The notes under the pieces: model-generated
Told to the model about the DNA's origin: nothing
The model's input: the letters and a program-made list of their open reading frames with translations, nothing else
The model's database searches: none
DNA from: RBG-16-66-20 sp040752005
GTDB lineage: Bacteria; Pseudomonadota; Gammaproteobacteria; Burkholderiales; SG8-39
Direction: 5' to 3'
Assembly (NCBI GenBank): GCA_040752005.1
Contig: JBFMFX010000016.1
Span: forward strand, 28,311-92,310
Length of the DNA stretch: 64,000 bases
In this document: positions 7,228 through 15,291 of the stretch, piece after piece
How positions within the stretch are numbered: the first letter of the stretch is position 1
How the letters are laid out: every line of letters begins with the position of its first letter
Translations under genes and position numbers: made by a program

Positions 7228-8781
7228 ATGCGCGCGCCCTCGCTCCTCGCCTCGCTGCGGCTTTCGTACCTGCCGCCGCTGATGGTGTATTTCGCCGCCG
7301 GAATCCAGGGTCTCACCGGCATCGTCGGCACGTTCTTCATCAAGGAATATCTCGACCTCTCGGCGGAGTTCCTCGCCGCGCTCGGCTTCTGGGCGGTGTT
7401 GCCCTACACCGTGAAGATGGTGGTCGGCCACCTGGTGGACCTCGCCTGGCGCTGGAAGGATGCGCTGGTGTTCGCCGGCGCCGGGCTCCTCGCGGCCAGC
7501 ATCGGCATCATGATCGGGCTGCTCGCCGACCCTGTAGCGATGCGCGCGGTGATGCCGGCCGAGCACTGGTACGTGCTCTCGGCGCTGCTGGCGCCGGTGG
7601 GCTACATGATCCAGGACGTGGTCGCCGACGCGATGACGGTGGAGGCGGTGCCGCGGCGCGAGGCTGACGGCCGCGAGATACCGCACGAGGAGCGCCGCGC
7701 GATGCAGATCACCATGCAGACGCTCGGTCGCGTCGCGATCATCGGCGGACTGGTGCTCGTCTCGCTCGCCAACGTTTACCTGATGGCCGGCGTGCACGCG
7801 CTGCCCGAGCGCGAGAAAGTCGCAGCGTACCTGCGCGTGTACGAATGGGCGCTCGCGATTCCGGTGGTGTCGGTGGCCGGCGTCGTGTTCGCGCGCTGGC
7901 TGCGCTGGCGCACTCCCATCCAGTACGGCGATGACCCGGCGCCGCCGCCGGTCAACTGGTGGATGCTCGCCGGCGGCGCGGCGTTCACCGCGGTCTCGAT
8001 CGGGCTGGGCCTTGCGCGCATCGCGTACGCCGAAGAGATCGTGTTCGGCGCCTCGATGGCGATCGTGCTGCTCCTCATCTGGCGGCTGGTGCGCGAGCTG
8101 GACGCCCAGGCGCGCGCGACGCTCATCGGCACCGCGGCGGTGGTGTGGGTGTTCCGCGCCACCCCCGGCCCGGGGGCCGGGGCAAGCTGGTGGATGATCG
8201 ACGTGCTCGGCTTCGACCAGCAGTTTCTCGCCCAGCTCTCGCTCATCGGCTCCAGCCTCACGCTCGCCGGCCTGTTCGTCTTCCGCCGCTTCATGGCCGA
8301 GCGCTCGATCTACTATGTCGTCGGCTTTCTCACCGTCGTCGGCACCGCACTCGCGCTGCCGCAGATCGGCATGTACTACGGGCTGCACGAGTGGACCGCG
8401 GCGCGGACGGGCGGGGTGGTGGACGCGCGCTTCATCGCGCTGGTGGACACCGCGCTCGAATCGCCGCTCGGACAGATCGCGATGGTGCCGATGCTCGCCT
8501 GGATCGCGAACTCGGCGCCGCCGAATCTCAAGGCCACCTACTTCGCGGTGATGGCATCCTTCACCAACCTCGCCCTCTCGGCCGCGCAGCTGGGCACGAA
8601 GTACCTCAACCGCATCTTCACGGTGACGCGCGAGGTGAGGGACACCGTCAGCGGCGCGATCAAGGTGCCGGCCGACTACAGCGAACTCGGCGCGCTGTTC
8701 ATCACCGCGACGCTGATCGGCCTTGTCGCACCGCTCGCGACGATCGCGATCGTGCGCGCGGCGCGTATGCGCAGCGCGTAG
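7228..8781 (+). CDS. Multi-pass MFS-type transporter, BT1 (folate/biopterin)-like
   Basis: A 517-residue protein with about 12 predicted membrane segments. The segment GYMIQDVVADAMTVE (about residues 128-142) resembles the IxDVVADGxVVE signature of BT1 folate/biopterin transporters, and KEYLDLSAEFLAALGFW near the start resembles the first-helix region of that family. There are two long loops, one around 145-160 (acidic and charged) and one near 230-245. No experimental function is implied; the substrate could be a pterin, but that is inferred from weak similarity. It lies 28 bp after the anion transporter and converges with the lipid-transport operon. Typical BT1 proteins are known from trypanosomatids, plants and cyanobacteria. 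Confidence 0.6.
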   Translation: MRAPSLLASLRLSYLPPLMVYFAAGIQGLTGIVGTFFIKEYLDLSAEFLAALGFWAVLPYTVKMVVGHLVDLAWRWKDALVFAGAGLLAASIGIMIGLLADPVAMRAVMPAEHWYVLSALLAPVGYMIQDVVADAMTVEAVPRREADGREIPHEERRAMQITMQTLGRVAIIGGLVLVSLANVYLMAGVHALPEREKVAAYLRVYEWALAIPVVSVAGVVFARWLRWRTPIQYGDDPAPPPVNWWMLAGGAAFTAVSIGLGLARIAYAEEIVFGASMAIVLLLIWRLVRELDAQARATLIGTAAVVWVFRATPGPGAGASWWMIDVLGFDQQFLAQLSLIGSSLTLAGLFVFRRFMAERSIYYVVGFLTVVGTALALPQIGMYYGLHEWTAARTGGVVDARFIALVDTALESPLGQIAMVPMLAWIANSAPPNLKATYFAVMASFTNLALSAAQLGTKYLNRIFTVTREVRDTVSGAIKVPADYSELGALFITATLIGLVAPLATIAIVRAARMRSA

Positions 8782-8870
8782 GCGGCCTGGCGCGCCCGCG
8801 CCGACAATGGGCGCGACCGCGGCCATCAAGCGGCTGTTCCGCCTGGGCTGCCGGAACGATCGCGTCGCCG

Positions 8871-9407
8871 CTATCGGCACTGCGCGAGCGAGCCGAGCCA
8901 CTGCGCGACCTCGGCGACGATGCGCTCGGTCGCGCGCGCGAAGGCGGCGGCACCGGAGGCGGCGTTCGGGCCGGCGCCGGGCTCGACTGTGCGAAATCCG
9001 CGCGCGGCGCCGCCGGCCGCGGCGCGAAGCTCGACCCGCGCCTCGCTCGCGTCCGGCGCGGTGAAGACCTGGCTGAACTCGACCAGCTCCAGCTCCAGCG
9101 CGCAGCGGGCGCCGGAATTCGGCGGCAAAGCGCGCACAAACTGCCTGCGCACCATATCCGCCGGCGGCGCTGCCCAGCGGCTGCGCGCGAACGCGGCCAG
9201 CTCGGCACCGTCGCGGTAGGCAAGCCGATAGTGCATCTCGATGCCGTCATAGGGCGTCGCGGCCTTCACGCCGACTGCGCGCATCGGCGGCAGCATCGCC
9301 GCCGGTGCCGCGTACCCGAGGTCGAACTGGCGTGCCGGCATCTCGCCGGCCGGGCCGGCGCAACCGCACGCAAGCGCTGCAAGCGCCAGCGCCGCCCCGC
9401 GCCTCAC
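8871..9407 (-). CDS. ABC-type transport auxiliary lipoprotein (PqiC/DUF330-like)
   Basis: A 178-residue secreted protein with a short lipoprotein signal. The hydrophobic region ALALAALACGCAG has cysteines at 14 and 16, either of which could be the lipidated one. The body (RQFDLGY, AVGVKAATPYDGIEMHYRLAY, WAAPPADMVRRQFVRAL) follows the pattern of PqiC-type periplasmic lipoproteins that accompany MCE-domain lipid transporters. It is the last gene of a four-gene operon and overlaps the MCE gene by 4 bp (ATGA). It probably sits on the inner leaflet of the outer membrane and receives or stabilises the MCE assembly. The C-terminal region (150-178) has no recognised motif. Confidence 0.8.
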   Translation of the reverse strand: MRRGAALALAALACGCAGPAGEMPARQFDLGYAAPAAMLPPMRAVGVKAATPYDGIEMHYRLAYRDGAELAAFARSRWAAPPADMVRRQFVRALPPNSGARCALELELVEFSQVFTAPDASEARVELRAAAGGAARGFRTVEPGAGPNAASGAAAFARATERIVAEVAQWLGSLAQCR

Positions 9408-10360
9408 GGCACGAATCCGGGCTCGCCCGGCCCCGGACGCAACGGCCGCCGTCCCCAGACGAGGCTCGCCGGGTCGCGATCGAGGTCGTCGGCGAGCCGC
9501 CCGAGGCGCTGCGCACCGCGCTCGACGCCGTCGGCGAGCGCGTGGATGCGCGGCAGCGTGTCCGCGCGCACCGCCGCGGCGCCGGCCTGCGCTTCGGTGG
9601 CGAGCCGACCGAGCTGTTGGACGAGACCGCGCGACTCCGCCGCAAGCGCACGCGCTTCACGCGCCAGCTCGGGAAGCGCCGCGGCCGCCTCGCCGAGGCG
9701 TTCGAGCGACTCGCGCGCAAGCCTGCGGTTGTCCTCGGCGAGCCACGCCTGAAGCCGCGCCTCGGCACGCTCGATCGCACCCGGCAGGCGCTCGGCGCCC
9801 GCCTCGAGCTGCGCCGTGGTCTTCTCCAACGACGCCAGCGTTGCACCGATGCGGCGCCGGTTTTCCTCGCCGAGCAGCGCGTTCAGCCCCGCAATCAGCT
9901 CGCGCGCCTCGCGCACCGCACCCTCGGCGCCGTCGGCAAGTGTGTCCATGAGCGAAGGCCGCAACGCGAGTTCGGCGACGCCATCGGCGCCGCGCACGGG
10001 CGGCGCGGGATCGGTTCCGTCGTCGAGCAGGTGCACGTAGGCGATGCCAGTGATGCCTTCCATGCCGAGCTGCGCCCAGGTGCCGCGCGTCACCGGGATC
10101 TCGTCGTTCACCTCGATCGTGATCAGGATGCGGCGCGCGTCTTTCGGATCGAGCGCGATCGCCCTCACCCGTCCGGCCGGCATGCCGCGATAGCGCACCT
10201 GGGCCTCGGGGTTGAGACCGGAAACCGGAATCGTGGACACGATCCGATAGGGGGTGCGAGCGAGCGGCTCCCGCGTCAGCCAGCTCGCCCACACGCCCAT
10301 CGCGACGGCGAGGCCGATGACGAACGCTCCCGTGATCAGCGCGTAGGCGCGGCTTTCCAT
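9404..10360 (-). CDS. MCE-domain (MlaD-like) periplasmic lipid-transport protein
   Basis: A 318-residue protein with one N-terminal membrane anchor (about residues 8-28) and an MCE domain at about 38-115 (YRIVSTIPVSGLNPEAQVRY, GMPAGRVRAI, GITGIAYVHL). Beyond it, 150-300 is a long alpha-helical, Glu/Arg/Ala-rich region likely to form a coiled coil, much longer than E. coli MlaD (183 residues) and closer to the needle-forming MCE proteins. MCE proteins form hexameric rings that channel phospholipids between inner and outer membrane. The ATPase gene ends 10 nt upstream and the lipoprotein gene overlaps downstream. The cargo and direction of transport are not shown by the sequence. Confidence 0.9.
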   Translation of the reverse strand: MESRAYALITGAFVIGLAVAMGVWASWLTREPLARTPYRIVSTIPVSGLNPEAQVRYRGMPAGRVRAIALDPKDARRILITIEVNDEIPVTRGTWAQLGMEGITGIAYVHLLDDGTDPAPPVRGADGVAELALRPSLMDTLADGAEGAVREARELIAGLNALLGEENRRRIGATLASLEKTTAQLEAGAERLPGAIERAEARLQAWLAEDNRRLARESLERLGEAAAALPELAREARALAAESRGLVQQLGRLATEAQAGAAAVRADTLPRIHALADGVERGAQRLGRLADDLDRDPASLVWGRRPLRPGPGEPGFVP

Positions 10361-10370
10361 CCGGTGCGGC

Positions 10371-11138
10371 TCAGCCGGGCTCGAGCGCCCGCCGGCCCCG
10401 TTCCCCCCCGAAAAAGCTTCGTACGAACCTGTGGTCCAGCTCGCGCACGGCGGCGAGCGTGTCGCAGGCGATTATATGCCGGTCGGCGAGCACCGCGACG
10501 CGGTCGGTGAGCTGCTGCAGCGTGTCGAGGTCATGGGTCACCATGAGCACCGCGAAGCGGTTCTCCTCGCGCAGCCGCCTGATCAGCGCGACGAAGCGCT
10601 CGGAGCGGTCCGGGTCGAGTCCGGCAGTGGGCTCATCGAGCACCAGCAGGTCGGGCGAGAGCGCGAGCGCGCGCGCGAGCGCGACGCGCTTGACCATCCC
10701 GCCGGAGAGGTTCGCCGGCAGGAGCCGCGCATGGCGTGGCTCCAGCTCCACCTGCGCGAGCTTGGCGTAGACGATCGCGCGGATCTGCTCCTCGGTCATG
10801 CCGCCGCGCTCGCGCAGCGGAAAGGCGATGTTGTCGTACACCGTGAGCGCCGAATACAGCGCGCCGTTCTGAAAGAGCATGCCGATGCGCCGGCGCGCAT
10901 CCCGCACCTTCTTGCGGTTCGGGTTGTCCCACGACACGCCGAACACGCGCACCGATCCGGCCGCCGGGCGCTTGAGTCCGAGGATCACGCGCAGCAACTG
11001 CGTCTTGCCGCTGCCCGAGCCGCCGACGAGCGACACCACCTCGTCGCGCCGCATGCGGAAGTCGAGGTCGCAGTGCAGCACGGTGGCGCCCACCCTGTTG
11101 ACGAGGCCCTCGATCTCGACGACGTACTCAGCCGACAT
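10371..11138 (-). CDS. Lipid-transport ABC ATPase (MlaF-like)
   Basis: A 255-residue ABC ATPase with all catalytic elements: Walker A GGSGSGKT at 39-46, Q-loop Q90, signature LSGGM at 144-148, Walker B LLVLDEP at 164-170, and the switch histidine in VTHDLDTL. The signature LSGGM and the lineage-specific FQNGALYSALTVYDNIAFPL are characteristic of MlaF/Mkl ATPases that power MCE lipid transporters. The C-terminal tail (ELDHRFVRSFFGG) is typical of the subgroup. The start overlaps the end of the permease gene by 11 bp, and the MCE gene follows after 10 nt. Confidence 0.92.
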   Translation of the reverse strand: MSAEYVVEIEGLVNRVGATVLHCDLDFRMRRDEVVSLVGGSGSGKTQLLRVILGLKRPAAGSVRVFGVSWDNPNRKKVRDARRRIGMLFQNGALYSALTVYDNIAFPLRERGGMTEEQIRAIVYAKLAQVELEPRHARLLPANLSGGMVKRVALARALALSPDLLVLDEPTAGLDPDRSERFVALIRRLREENRFAVLMVTHDLDTLQQLTDRVAVLADRHIIACDTLAAVRELDHRFVRSFFGGERGRRALEPG

Positions 11139-12267
11139 CGCGCAGCAGGATCGCGAACAGCGCGTCCAGGATGATCACGCAGGTGATCGCGGCGACCACC
11201 GAGCGCGTGACACCGGCCCCCAGGCTGTCGGTGTTCGGCAGCACGCGCAGGCCGTAATGGCAGGCGACGAAGGCGACCGCGAAGCCGAACACGGCCGACT
11301 TGCCGATTCCGATCCAGAAGTTCACCGCCTCGACCGCCCGCGGCAGCGCCTCCAGGAACGCCGCCGGCGCGATCCCGAGGGTGACGCGCGACACCAGCAT
11401 CGCGCCGGCGAGCGCGGCGAGATCGGTGCAGAAGGCGACCAGCGGCAGCGCCACGGCGAGCGCGGCCACGCGCGGCAGCACCAGCCGCGCATTGACCGAG
11501 ATTCCCATCACCGACAGCGCGTCCACCTCCTCGGTGACGCGCATCACCCCCAGCTGCGCGGTGAGCGCCGAACCCGAGCGTCCGGCGGCGATGATCGAGG
11601 CGAGCATCGGCCCGAGTTCCCGCAGCACGCCGACGCCGACGATGTTGATCACCAGCAGATCGGCGCCGTAGCGCCTCAACTGCAGCGCCGAGAGGTAGGT
11701 GAGGACGATTCCGACCAAAAAGCCCACCAGCATGGTCACCGGCAGCGCCGTCACGCCGGCGCGGTAGATGCCCGCCGAGAATTCGCGCCACGGGATCTCG
11801 CGCGGACGGCGCGCGAGCCCCGCCGCATCGAGCACGATGCTGCCGAGCAGCGCGACCGCGTCGCGAACGTGCGCCGCGAACCCCCAGGCGCCTCGCCCGA
11901 GCGCCTCCAGTGGCGCGAGCGGATCGAACCGCCTCGGCTCGGCAGGCACGAGCATGCCCTCGCTCACCTGACGCAGCATGTCGGCGTGGCGCGGATCCAC
12001 TTCCACGCGCGCCGCTCCCGCGAGCGCCTGCGCGAGCCACACCGCGCCGGCATCGTCCAGCTCCACTATCCCGCGCAGATCCCAGGCGACCGAGCCCGCG
12101 GGACGGCGCGCGAGCTCGGCGAGCGCGCGTGCGAGTTCCCGATGGCGCTCTTTCAGCCCGGCAAAAGTCCAGCGGCCGCGCGCCCGAGCGCGCACCGGTG
12201 CCGGATCATCCGGTACGGTTTCGATTTCGAGCGCCGCGGCGGTGTCGCTCATCGCGAGCCCGATCAT
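11128..12267 (-). CDS. STAS-MlaE fused lipid-transport permease
   Basis: A 379-residue protein joining a STAS-like N-terminal domain (about 25-110, VAWDLRGIVELDDAGAVWLA) to an MlaE permease (about 120-379). The permease part has the conserved stretches VGFLVGIVLTYLSALQLRRYGA, RELGPMLASIIAAGRSGSA and MRVTEEVDALSVMGI, and about five membrane helices. In E. coli the STAS protein MlaB and permease MlaE are separate; here they are one chain, as in many proteobacterial Mce systems. This is the first gene of the permease-ATPase-MCE-lipoprotein operon. The second ATG at 12252 (MSDTAAALEIE) is an equally plausible start. Confidence 0.9.
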   Translation of the reverse strand: MIGLAMSDTAAALEIETVPDDPAPVRARARGRWTFAGLKERHRELARALAELARRPAGSVAWDLRGIVELDDAGAVWLAQALAGAARVEVDPRHADMLRQVSEGMLVPAEPRRFDPLAPLEALGRGAWGFAAHVRDAVALLGSIVLDAAGLARRPREIPWREFSAGIYRAGVTALPVTMLVGFLVGIVLTYLSALQLRRYGADLLVINIVGVGVLRELGPMLASIIAAGRSGSALTAQLGVMRVTEEVDALSVMGISVNARLVLPRVAALAVALPLVAFCTDLAALAGAMLVSRVTLGIAPAAFLEALPRAVEAVNFWIGIGKSAVFGFAVAFVACHYGLRVLPNTDSLGAGVTRSVVAAITCVIILDALFAILLRDVG

Positions 12268-12321
12268 AACAACGCGTCGGCCGCGGCCGGCGCCGGAGTG
12301 CCGCCGGCGCGTGCGGCCGGT

Positions 12322-15285
12322 TCACCCCGCGGCGCGCGAGCGGCGCGCCGCCGCGAAGCGCTCGAACTGCTCGGCCGGCATCGGCGCGCCCGCCAGATCT
12401 CCCTGCCATTCCTGGCAGCCGAGCGCACGCAGCCGTTCGAGCTGCGCTTCGGTTTCCACGCCCTCGGCGACCAGATCGAGCCGCAGCGTGCGCGCCATCG
12501 CCGCGATCGCGCCCACGATCGCGGCATCCTCGGCGTCGCGCGCGATCTCGCGCGTGAACGAGCGGTCAATCTTCAGCTTGTTCACCGGCACGCGCCGCAG
12601 GTACGCGAGACTGGAGTAGCCGGTACCGAAGTCGTCGATCGCGACGCGCACGCCCAGCTCGGCCACCCGCCGCAGCGTTTCGACGTTGCGCTCCAGCTCC
12701 GCCGTCAGCACGCGCTCGGTGACCTCCAGCTCCAGGCACGTGCCCGGCACGCCGTGCTCGACAAGCGCCGCGGCCAGACGTGCGACGTAGGCCTCGCCCT
12801 GCGCCAGTTCCGCCGCGGAGGCGTTGATCGCAAACCACAGGTCGCTGGCAAGCGCCCTGCGCCAGGCGCTGATCTGCGCGAGCGCGCGCGCGAGCACCCA
12901 CTCGCCGAGCGACCGGATGAGCCCGGTTTCTTCGGCCACCGGAATGAAGCGATCGGGCGCGATGAGTCCCTCGCGCGGATGGTGCCAGCGCGCGAGCGCC
13001 TCGGCGCCCGCAAGCCGTGCCTGCGGCCCGGCGCGCATGACCGGCTGCCAGAAAAGATGCAGCTCGCCGCGCGCAAGCACCCGCCTCAGGTCGTTCTCCA
13101 GCGCCAGGCGCTCGGCGACGCGGGCGTCGAGCTCCGGGGAAAAGAACCGGAAGCCACCGCGCGCGGTCCGCTTCGCGTGGTGCATCGCCGCGTCCGCTCC
13201 CTTCAGCAGCCGGGCGAAATCGCACCCGTCCTCGGGATAGACGGCGATGCCGACGCTCGCCGAGACGCCGAGCGTGCGCCCCTCGACGGTGAACGGCGGC
13301 GCCAGAATTCCCTGGATGCGGCGGGCGAGCGCGGCCGCGTCGGCGCAATCGCGCAGCCGGTTCCACAGCAGGACGAACTCGTCCTCGCCGACCCGCCCGA
13401 GCACGTCGTCGCGGCGCAGCGCTCCGGCGAGGCGCTCGGCCACCGCGCGCAGCAGCGCGTCGCCGGCGGCGTGCCCGAGCGCATCGTTCACCAGATTGAA
13501 GCGGTCGAGGTCAACGGCGAGGAGCGCGACGCGCGCGTTCGCGCGCGCCGCGGCCCCGAGCGCCTGCGCGGCGAGGTCGGCAAGAAGCTGGCGATTCGGC
13601 AGGCCGGTCAGCGCGTCGCGGTTGGCGAGATACTGGATGCGCTCCTCGGCCTGCCGGCGCGCGCTGACGTCGGCGCCGGTGCCGCGATAGCCCTTGAGCT
13701 TTCCCGCGGCGTCGAACACCGGTACGCCGCTCACCGCCTGCCACACGAGGCGCCCCGCCTTGGTGAGCGCGCGTATCTCGATGCCGCGGAACGGTTCCGG
13801 TCGCTCCCGCAGCGCTACGAACCAGCGCTCGCGGCTGCGCGCCTCCGCGAGCGGCATGAACTCCGTCGGGCGCCGGCCGAGCATCTCGTGGCGCAGATAG
13901 CCGAACAGCGCCTCGGCGCGCGCCGAGAGGTACGTGTAGCGCCAATGCGCGTCGGTTTCCCACACGTACTCGCCCGAGGCCTCGACCACATCGCGAAAGC
14001 GCTGCTCGCGCTCGGCGAGCGCCTCGCAAGCCGCGCGCGCCGCGCTCACGTCGCGCAGCACCGTCTGCATGACCAGACGTCCGCGCTCGAGGAACGACAC
14101 CGCAGCCATCTCGACCGTCGTCTCGCTCCCGTCCGGGCGCAGCAGCCTGCGCGGCTCGTAATCGAGCTTGCCCGGGCCGGCCTGGAGGTACGCCCGGCGC
14201 TCGCGAAAGCGCGCCAGCTCGTCAGGATGCACGAACGACTCGAAGCTTGCGCCGAGCAGTGGTTCAGGCGATTCGACCCCCAATAGACGCGCCGCCGCGG
14301 GATTGGCGTACTCGATCAGCCCGTCGCTGCTCACGACCACGCCGTCGGGCGCAAGCTCGATCAGCGCGCGGTAGCGCGCCTCGGCTTCCCTCGCCGCCTG
14401 CTCCGCGCGCTTGCGTGCGGTGATGTCGAGGTTCGTGCCGGTCATGCGCAGGGCACGCCCGGTCGCGCCGTCGCGCTGCGTCACCTTGCCGCGCGAGAGC
14501 AGCCACACCCATTCGCCGGAGTCGGCGCGCACGCGATGCTCGACGGCGTACTCGGCCCGCTCGCCCCGCAACACCTCGCGCGCCGCTTCTTGCACCGCCG
14601 GGAGATCGTCCGGATGCACGCGCGCCTTCAGTTCCTCGACGGCGAAGCGCTCCGCCTCGCCGCCGCCGCCGAGCCGCCTGCTCCATCCGCCGCTCAGGTG
14701 GACGCCGCCGGCCGCGACGTCGTAGTCCCACAGGATCGCGCCCGAGCCCTCGAGCGCAAGTTCCAGACGCTCCTTGGCCTCGCGCAGCGCGATCTCGGCG
14801 CAGCGCCGCTCGGTGATGTCGCGTCCCACTCCGCGAAAGCCGAAGAAGCGCCCCGCGGTGTCGTGCCGGGGCCGGCCGAGCACCGTATGGATGCGAGGCC
14901 CGCCCGGCGCGGCACGGTTGACAAGCTCGAAGTCGAACAGCGGCAGGCGCGCGTCCACCCGGTGCAGGCGCTCCAGGTGCGCGACGAGCGCGCGCGGCTC
15001 GATCTCGACGCCGGGGATCTCCCAGAACCGCCTGCCGTACACCCGCGCGTCGCCGAACAGCGCCTCGGTCGCCGCACCGCCGCTCATCCACGAGATGCGA
15101 TAGTCGGCGTCGGTTTCCCAGAACCAGTCGGCCGAGAGCGCGGTGAGGTGGCGAAAGCGCTCCTCCGAAGCCCGCAGCGCTTCGCCGGCGCGCCGGCCGC
15201 GGCGCCGCAGCAGCGCCCAGGCGCCGGCGAGCGAAGCCGCCCCGGCAACCAGGGAAAGCGCCTCGGCGAGCGCGCCCCAGGTCAC
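12322..15285 (-). CDS. Membrane-anchored 4xPAS-GGDEF-EAL c-di-GMP protein
   Basis: A 987-residue protein. One membrane helix (about 8-25) is followed by four PAS domains (about 40-160, 165-290, 295-415, 420-545; the first and fourth share FxxxxxxSxxxxWETDxxxRxxx). The GGDEF domain begins at DALTGLPNRQLLADL. Its signature is GEDEF near residue 633, so the second glycine is Glu, while the allosteric I-site RxxD (RRDD, five residues before) is intact. The EAL domain near 760 has EAL, DDFGTGYSSL near 885 and AEGVET near 942, so c-di-GMP hydrolysis is likely; cyclase activity is doubtful. The start is 6 nt after the GspE-like ATPase stop, indicating co-transcription and a possible link to pilus or secretion control. 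Confidence 0.9.
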   Translation of the reverse strand: MTWGALAEALSLVAGAASLAGAWALLRRRGRRAGEALRASEERFRHLTALSADWFWETDADYRISWMSGGAATEALFGDARVYGRRFWEIPGVEIEPRALVAHLERLHRVDARLPLFDFELVNRAAPGGPRIHTVLGRPRHDTAGRFFGFRGVGRDITERRCAEIALREAKERLELALEGSGAILWDYDVAAGGVHLSGGWSRRLGGGGEAERFAVEELKARVHPDDLPAVQEAAREVLRGERAEYAVEHRVRADSGEWVWLLSRGKVTQRDGATGRALRMTGTNLDITARKRAEQAAREAEARYRALIELAPDGVVVSSDGLIEYANPAAARLLGVESPEPLLGASFESFVHPDELARFRERRAYLQAGPGKLDYEPRRLLRPDGSETTVEMAAVSFLERGRLVMQTVLRDVSAARAACEALAEREQRFRDVVEASGEYVWETDAHWRYTYLSARAEALFGYLRHEMLGRRPTEFMPLAEARSRERWFVALRERPEPFRGIEIRALTKAGRLVWQAVSGVPVFDAAGKLKGYRGTGADVSARRQAEERIQYLANRDALTGLPNRQLLADLAAQALGAAARANARVALLAVDLDRFNLVNDALGHAAGDALLRAVAERLAGALRRDDVLGRVGEDEFVLLWNRLRDCADAAALARRIQGILAPPFTVEGRTLGVSASVGIAVYPEDGCDFARLLKGADAAMHHAKRTARGGFRFFSPELDARVAERLALENDLRRVLARGELHLFWQPVMRAGPQARLAGAEALARWHHPREGLIAPDRFIPVAEETGLIRSLGEWVLARALAQISAWRRALASDLWFAINASAAELAQGEAYVARLAAALVEHGVPGTCLELEVTERVLTAELERNVETLRRVAELGVRVAIDDFGTGYSSLAYLRRVPVNKLKIDRSFTREIARDAEDAAIVGAIAAMARTLRLDLVAEGVETEAQLERLRALGCQEWQGDLAGAPMPAEQFERFAAARRSRAAG

Positions 15286-15291
15286 GCCCGC

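Noticed and set aside
10879..14286. A 1135-codon open frame on the + strand opposite the ABC ATPase, permease and GGDEF-EAL genes
   Set aside because: Crosses boundaries of three well-supported genes, has no domain signature, and is typical of a high-GC antisense frame.
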